A stretch of 64,000 nucleotides of DNA, from assembly GCA_018857735.1 (NCBI GenBank), contig JABMCL010000520.1:333501-397500 (forward strand). Direction: 5' to 3'. Below the pieces are notes generated by a model, which did no database searches, was not told where the DNA came from, and was given only the letters and a program-made list of their open reading frames with translations. Below, piece after piece: positions 59,631-64,000 of the stretch (position 1 is the stretch's first letter; the number at the start of each line of letters is the position of its first letter). Position numbers and translations under genes: made by a program. The stretch is from Alviniconcha marisindica (Eukaryota; Mollusca; Gastropoda; Provannidae).

Positions 59631-61184
59631 TCAGCATGACGTAAAGGTTTCTGTGTTGGGCACTGCTACCGCGTCATACTGCGAGCGCCTGTGGGATGAC
59701 GTCACTGCAGCTCTTGTCTGGGCTCTGTCGGGAGGCTGCGTCCTCGTGACGTCACTTGGCGCCACCATGGCGGCAGAGGGTTGATGAGTCTTTACCGCTT
59801 CTATCATCGCTTGCGTGTCCTGATTTGTGCGGTTAACATCTGCTTTGGAAACTCCAGGGTTTCCTACTCTGCCGCCCCCACCAGTCGGTACTCCCACCCC
59901 CCTTCCCTTTGTCTGCACACCCCCTCCTCCCCCCTCTCCTCCTCCTCTGCTGACGTCACCATGTCCTCCCCCTTCATCGTCAGTGACGTCCCTGATCATC
60001 ACCTTGGCACCGCTACTGTGTCTCTTAAGTTGGGCAGCGGATTCCACGACGGCGGAGGATCTTGCTGAACGACCACCGCCGCCCGTCATCACCTCTTCGC
60101 CACAGGCGCCCGCAGCCAAGTCACCAGTTTTGTTTTGAGCCGACGAGCCATCTTCTTCGTCTTCCTGGCCCACAGGCGCCAGACGAGGTGACATGTTTTG
60201 GTTCTTGTCCGCCCTCCTCCCTCTGCGTTTCCGCTTTCGGGTGTTTCCGGCGTTCTCTGCATCTGCCTCGGCGTCCAGTCCCGACTTGGCGCTGTTCTCA
60301 TTTTGCTCCATTCCTACACAGGGCAGGACATGACAGGCAGACGACTTTTTCTCTTCCTCGCCTGGCAGGTCAGCGCCGCTGGAAAGCGAATGAAAAAAGA
60401 GAAATGAAAACAAGACACAACAACAAAAAGATTGATATGAACACCGACGAAGAACTGCACCTGTGGGACGGAAGAATGGGTGGGGGGGGGGGGGGGTGTC
60501 GGGGGCAGGCGGGGGGGGGGGGGGGGGGGGGGGAAGGGGGGGGGGGAAGAAGAAAGTAAAAAGATAAAAACTAAAATCTGGGTGGGTGCAGCGCATCTGA
60601 ATTTTTCCGCATGACACTCCACCTCATGACGCTGCACCACAATACCAAGCTGAACTACAAAAGATTCAGTGGCTCAGAGGGTGTCTTCAGACAAAGCCCG
60701 GACACACGGCAATAAGACACCGACACAGCCAGTCCGGTACAACATATTGACCCCACCCCCAACCCCCACCAGCACCACCACCAACTGTTGTTCCGGGGGA
60801 GGGGGGTGGGGGTACAATGACGAGTTCTTGCGAGGAGATGAAACCCTCACACAAGTATTAAATATCATCGTCAACATTAAGGTTACGGGGCGCGGTCTTA
60901 TCACACATCGTCGCCCTGAGCCGGAGCGGAAACCGCTCTGCCAGATATCCGTCTACTCGCAGTGATGATGATGACCGCCAGGCTCTAAAAGTAAAGAAGA
61001 GGAAAAAAGCCCCCAAAGCCTTTTTTTTCCCCTCAGTCTTCTCCGGACAAAAAAGTGAGTCGTGAGAACGGGCTCTGACAGCCATTGTCGACCCTCCACA
61101 AAACTCCAGCCCCGGTCACGAGGTGAGCTATGCGGTGAACAACAAAAGAGGGCAGGAACAGATGAGGCCAGAGCGAAACAAGAC

Positions 61185-61239
<55 letters not shown>

Positions 61240-62840
61240 ACACACACACACACACACATAGAGACAGAGGCAGAGATCAGCAAGGAGAGAGAGAGAGAGA
61301 GAGCAGCAAGGGAGGGGGGTGGGGTCGGCAAGAATGTTGGGGGTCGACAGAAAGGTTAAAAGTGAACAAGACAGGAACGAGAGAAGAGAGGAGAACAACA
61401 AAAAACAAAACACAAATGGAGGTGGACCCGAATGTTTTCAAAACAGGAAGTTGGTGACTGGGGGAACTAGTCTCACAGGACCGGTGGAAACATGGTGGCT
61501 GTGAATGAGAGTTTCCGCTGCGATAGTGGGACAAATGTCACGGGTAACGAACGTGGAATGTGGAGAGAGAGAGGCGGTGGAGAGAGAGAGGCGCTGGGAG
61601 GGGGTGGGGCGGGCGGAGGGGGTTGGGGGGTACGGCTAGGGGTTACAGCTGACCAGCTGTCGATTTGTTGAAGGTCAGAGCTCAGTAGCTATGTGAAAGA
61701 CAAGGTGGACCTGGGTTCCAGTCCATAACAGTCCCGGCGATTACACTTCAGTTTTTAATATTAAAGCAGCGGGTTATCTTCGGTGATTTGCCGCAGAAGC
61801 ATTTTTATTTTATTTTATAATTCTTGCGGCTGGGATGATACTGATCCCAGAGCATCCGCTGATACTCCAACATGTAACAGGGCAACAAAAACAAACAAAT
61901 CCTCAGTCACTGGTGGCAGTTTTGTCTTCCATTCTCAGCAGACTGAGACTCATCGCAGTAAATAATGGCCGACGATCCGGTCACGTCATAAACTTGGACT
62001 GGCCAATCAGTGGTCTTCGCACAACCTAACCTGCGATGTAACTTCCATGAAGAAAGATTCTGGCGAAGTGGTGGAAGGCACATCTCCAACCAACTCCGCG
62101 CTGTGCTAAGAACGCCCTACAAAACTGTTGTATTTTGCGTCTTTACAACCACACCTATGGAAATTAAAAACAACAACGACATGCATACGCCAGCATTTAA
62201 TTTAAAATTTTAAAAAAAAATGTATACGTCACAACAACAAAAAAGTGTGTGCGCATAACATTACCCCCAACCTACCGCCCACCCCCACCCCGTCTTTACA
62301 ACAACACTGAGGAGTAAAACAGACATGCCTCAGCTGTAATTAGAGAGAGACAGAGACATAGATAAACAGAATAATTTTCAAAACATGTACAAAAGCATAG
62401 ACAGAATACTCGCTCTCGAAAGCCGAGTTGAGCGCGATCAAGCGCCGTCATCACATCAGTAGATGGGTGACCGTCACCACATCAGTAGATGGGTGACCGT
62501 CACCACATCAGTAGATGGGTGACCATTACGTGCTGGGCTTTGTGCCTGCCCCGAGATTTCCCTGGAGTCATGTTCTGTGAGGACAACAAAAAGTCCTTCG
62601 AAGGAAATTACAAACCGTGGTCTCCCGTGTGTACGCGCATGCAAAACGAACACACGTATGCTAAATATCCTGTCTGTCACATTCAGTAGATTGAAACACT
62701 AATCTAGCAGGTACTAAAGTGTCAAAGCCGTCAGTGTTGAAGTTGCACACTATACGAAGAAGAAGAAGAAGAAGAAGAAGAAGAAGAAGAAGAAGAAGAA
62801 GAAGAAGAAGAAGAAGAAGAAGAAGAAGAAGAAGAAGAAG

Positions 62841-62905
<65 letters not shown>

Positions 62906-63868
62906 CGACGACGACGATGAGGAATAAGTACTGACCAGGCCAGTCGTCTGACGACCATGATGATGGCGATGATCAACAGGACGATGGTGACAACGACAGC
63001 CACAACACAGCCCACGATGATACCTGTGTCTGAAACGTACACACATCTCGCGGTAAGAACTGAAAATATCAGTCATAGAGTCCGTTTATGTTGTTGTTGT
63101 TGTTGCTGTTGTTGTTGTTGTTGTTGTTGCTTCAAAGGTATTCACCTGCTAACATGCTGCCAGTACAAATACTAGAAACGAAGCTGCCCGGAAAATTCAT
63201 TCCCGATGCCCACAGAGGCCCGATGGCAAATTCATTCCCGATGCCCACAGAGGCCGATGGCAAATTCATTCCCGATGCCCACAGAGGCCGATGGCAAATT
63301 CATTCCCGATGCCCACAGAGGCCCGATGGCAAATTCATTCCCGATGCCCATAGAGGCCGATGGCAAATTAATTCCCGATGCCCACAGAGGCCCGATGGCA
63401 AATTCATTCCCGATGCCCACAGAGGCCTGATGGCAAATTCATTCCCGATGCCCACAGAGGCCGATGGCAAATTCATTCCCGATGCCCACAGAGGCCCGAA
63501 GGCAAATTCATTCCCGATGCCCACAGAGGCCGATGGCAAATTCATTCCCGATGCCCACAGAGGCCTGATGACAAATTCGGTCATATGAGTCTAACTGAAA
63601 TAAGATGTGGACATAAATTGCCCGCGCGCGCGCGCGTGTGTGCGTGCGTGCGTGCGTGTGTGTGTGTGGCTGTCTGTCTGTCTGTCTGTCTGTGTCGGTG
63701 TTGGCATGGGCGCAGCAATGGGTTGTTCCAGACACTCACTGTCCTCCTGGCTTTTCTTGGCGCCGCCTGCATCACGCGGCCTCGTCTCAGACGTCATTGT
63801 GACATCGTCATCGCTGTTGTCACGGGCAACGGTCGGAACCCGGACGATAGGGGGCGGTGTCGCCGCAA
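59631..63868 (-). CDS. Unidentified type I single-pass membrane protein, 3' part, 3 exons
   Basis: Not recognised. Three minus-strand exons fit in phase: 63868-63740 (stalk), 63029-62936 (membrane segment), 60378-59631 (cytoplasmic tail and TGA). The stalk is acidic and Ser/Thr/Pro-rich (PPPIVRVPTVARDNSDDD). The middle exon encodes about 28 hydrophobic residues (TGIIVGCVVAVVVTIVLL and on to MVV) followed by RR, which suggests type I topology. The tail of ~248 residues is low complexity: an EEEKK start, a cluster RKRKRRGRR that could be a nuclear localisation or stop-transfer signal, acidic and Gly-rich runs, and an end TETFTSC. The upstream exons with the ectodomain are outside the window, so the receptor or adhesion class cannot be told. 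Splice sites: ctcccag/tt, aca/gtgagt, tttcag/ac, cctg/gtcagt, ttccag/cg. Confidence 0.65.
60480..60548. repeat. Poly(G) tracts
   Basis: G runs broken by short spacers in the intron just upstream, in the transcript sense, of the tail exon of the minus-strand gene; in the transcript this is a C-rich tract about 100 nt before the acceptor. Confidence 0.9.
61189..61310. repeat. (GA)n(CA)n microsatellite
   Basis: GA repeats, a CA tract and more GA repeats in the intron between the membrane-segment and tail exons. Confidence 0.95.
62457..62525. repeat. 28-bp tandem repeat, ~2.5 copies
   Basis: Units of CATCAGTAGATGGGTGACCG followed by TCACCA in the same intron. Confidence 0.9.
62756..62910. repeat. 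(AAG)n(AAC)n compound microsatellite
   Basis: About 28 AAG then about 20 AAC units. It begins about 25 bp after the donor of the membrane-segment exon in the minus-strand gene, so the transcript has a long GUU/CUU pyrimidine tract right at the 5' splice site. Confidence 0.95.
63089..63130. repeat. (GTT)n microsatellite
   Basis: GTT repeats about 60 bp upstream of the membrane-segment exon in transcript sense; the transcript reads (AAC)n here. Confidence 0.95.
63190..63575. repeat. ~35-bp minisatellite, ~11 copies
   Basis: Units of GGCAAATTCATTCCCGATGC plus CCACAGAGGCC(C)GAT; units alternate between GGCCGAT and GGCCCGAT, so the reading frame shifts from unit to unit. Lies in the intron between the stalk and membrane exons of the minus-strand gene. 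Confidence 0.93.
63624..63696. repeat. (GC)n(GT)n(CTGT)n compound microsatellite
   Basis: GCGCGCGCGCG then GTGTGC, GTGCGT and CTGT repeats about 45 bp past the donor of exon 63868-63740. Confidence 0.95.
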
Positions 63869-64000
63869 CTGGGAGACAGATCCATGGACAGATTTAAATC
63901 AATGCCCAGAAAAAGTAACAATGCGAATTCTTTGACGGGTTAACAAAACACGGGTTAACAAAACTGACACACACCCTTTCTGATAGTCAATGTCCGATGA

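Noticed and set aside
60062..60559. Plus-strand Arg/Pro-rich reading frame
   Set aside because: Antisense shadow of the tail exon of the minus-strand membrane protein gene.
61033..61457. Reading frames on both strands over (GA)n(CA)n
   Set aside because: Microsatellite translation in an intron of the minus-strand gene.
62731..63076. Poly-Ser/Cys/Leu/Phe proteins read from the AAG/AAC tract
   Set aside because: Simple-repeat translation; only the 62936-63029 segment is supported as an exon.

Overview
The window is nuclear DNA of an animal with intron-rich genes, long introns and dense simple-sequence and minisatellite repeats. Genes, tRNA-derived SINEs and non-LTR reverse transcriptase relics all look lophotrochozoan, most likely a mollusc and perhaps a gastropod. 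That assignment is an inference from repeat style and protein similarity, not a proof. No bacterial operons, CRISPR arrays or bona fide tRNA/rRNA genes were seen.

Layout. (1) 550-12597 (+): the last 17 coding exons of transportin-3 (TNPO3); the N-terminal exons lie left of the window. (2) 12598-20873: TNPO3 3' flank and a transposon graveyard (two SINE families, a reverse transcriptase fragment split by a SINE, a second reverse transcriptase tail). (3) 20874-38943 (+): a complete 20-exon ORC3 gene, 699 codons plus stop, phase-consistent throughout. (4) 38944-46469: intergenic and 3' UTR DNA with minisatellites. (5) 46470-49908 (-): a two-exon jagunal gene (JAGN1). (6) 50288-53389 (+): a three-exon IRAK1BP1/SIMPL gene that shares a ~380-bp head-to-head promoter with JAGN1. 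(7) 53390-59630: convergent 3' flanks with microsatellites and a SINE. (8) 59631-63868 (-): the last three exons of an unidentified single-pass membrane protein with a long low-complexity tail; its ectodomain continues right of the window.

The genes are unrelated housekeeping genes (nuclear import of SR proteins, replication licensing, ER/secretory function, a signalling adaptor) and form no operon.

The outstanding signal is that many introns begin or end with a tandem array whose unit is a copy of that intron's own splice junction, often with 10-70 bp of the neighbouring exon. I count about a dozen, on donors and acceptors, in TNPO3, ORC3 and JAGN1. One 80-nt ORC3 exon is flanked by such arrays on both sides, and a related array starts at the ORC3 stop codon. 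Units differ in length (26, 33, 39, ~41, ~48 bp) and sequence from site to site, so each array was seeded locally from the adjacent exon edge and is not a spread of one repeat family. The arrays place strings of consensus-like decoy splice sites beside the true ones.
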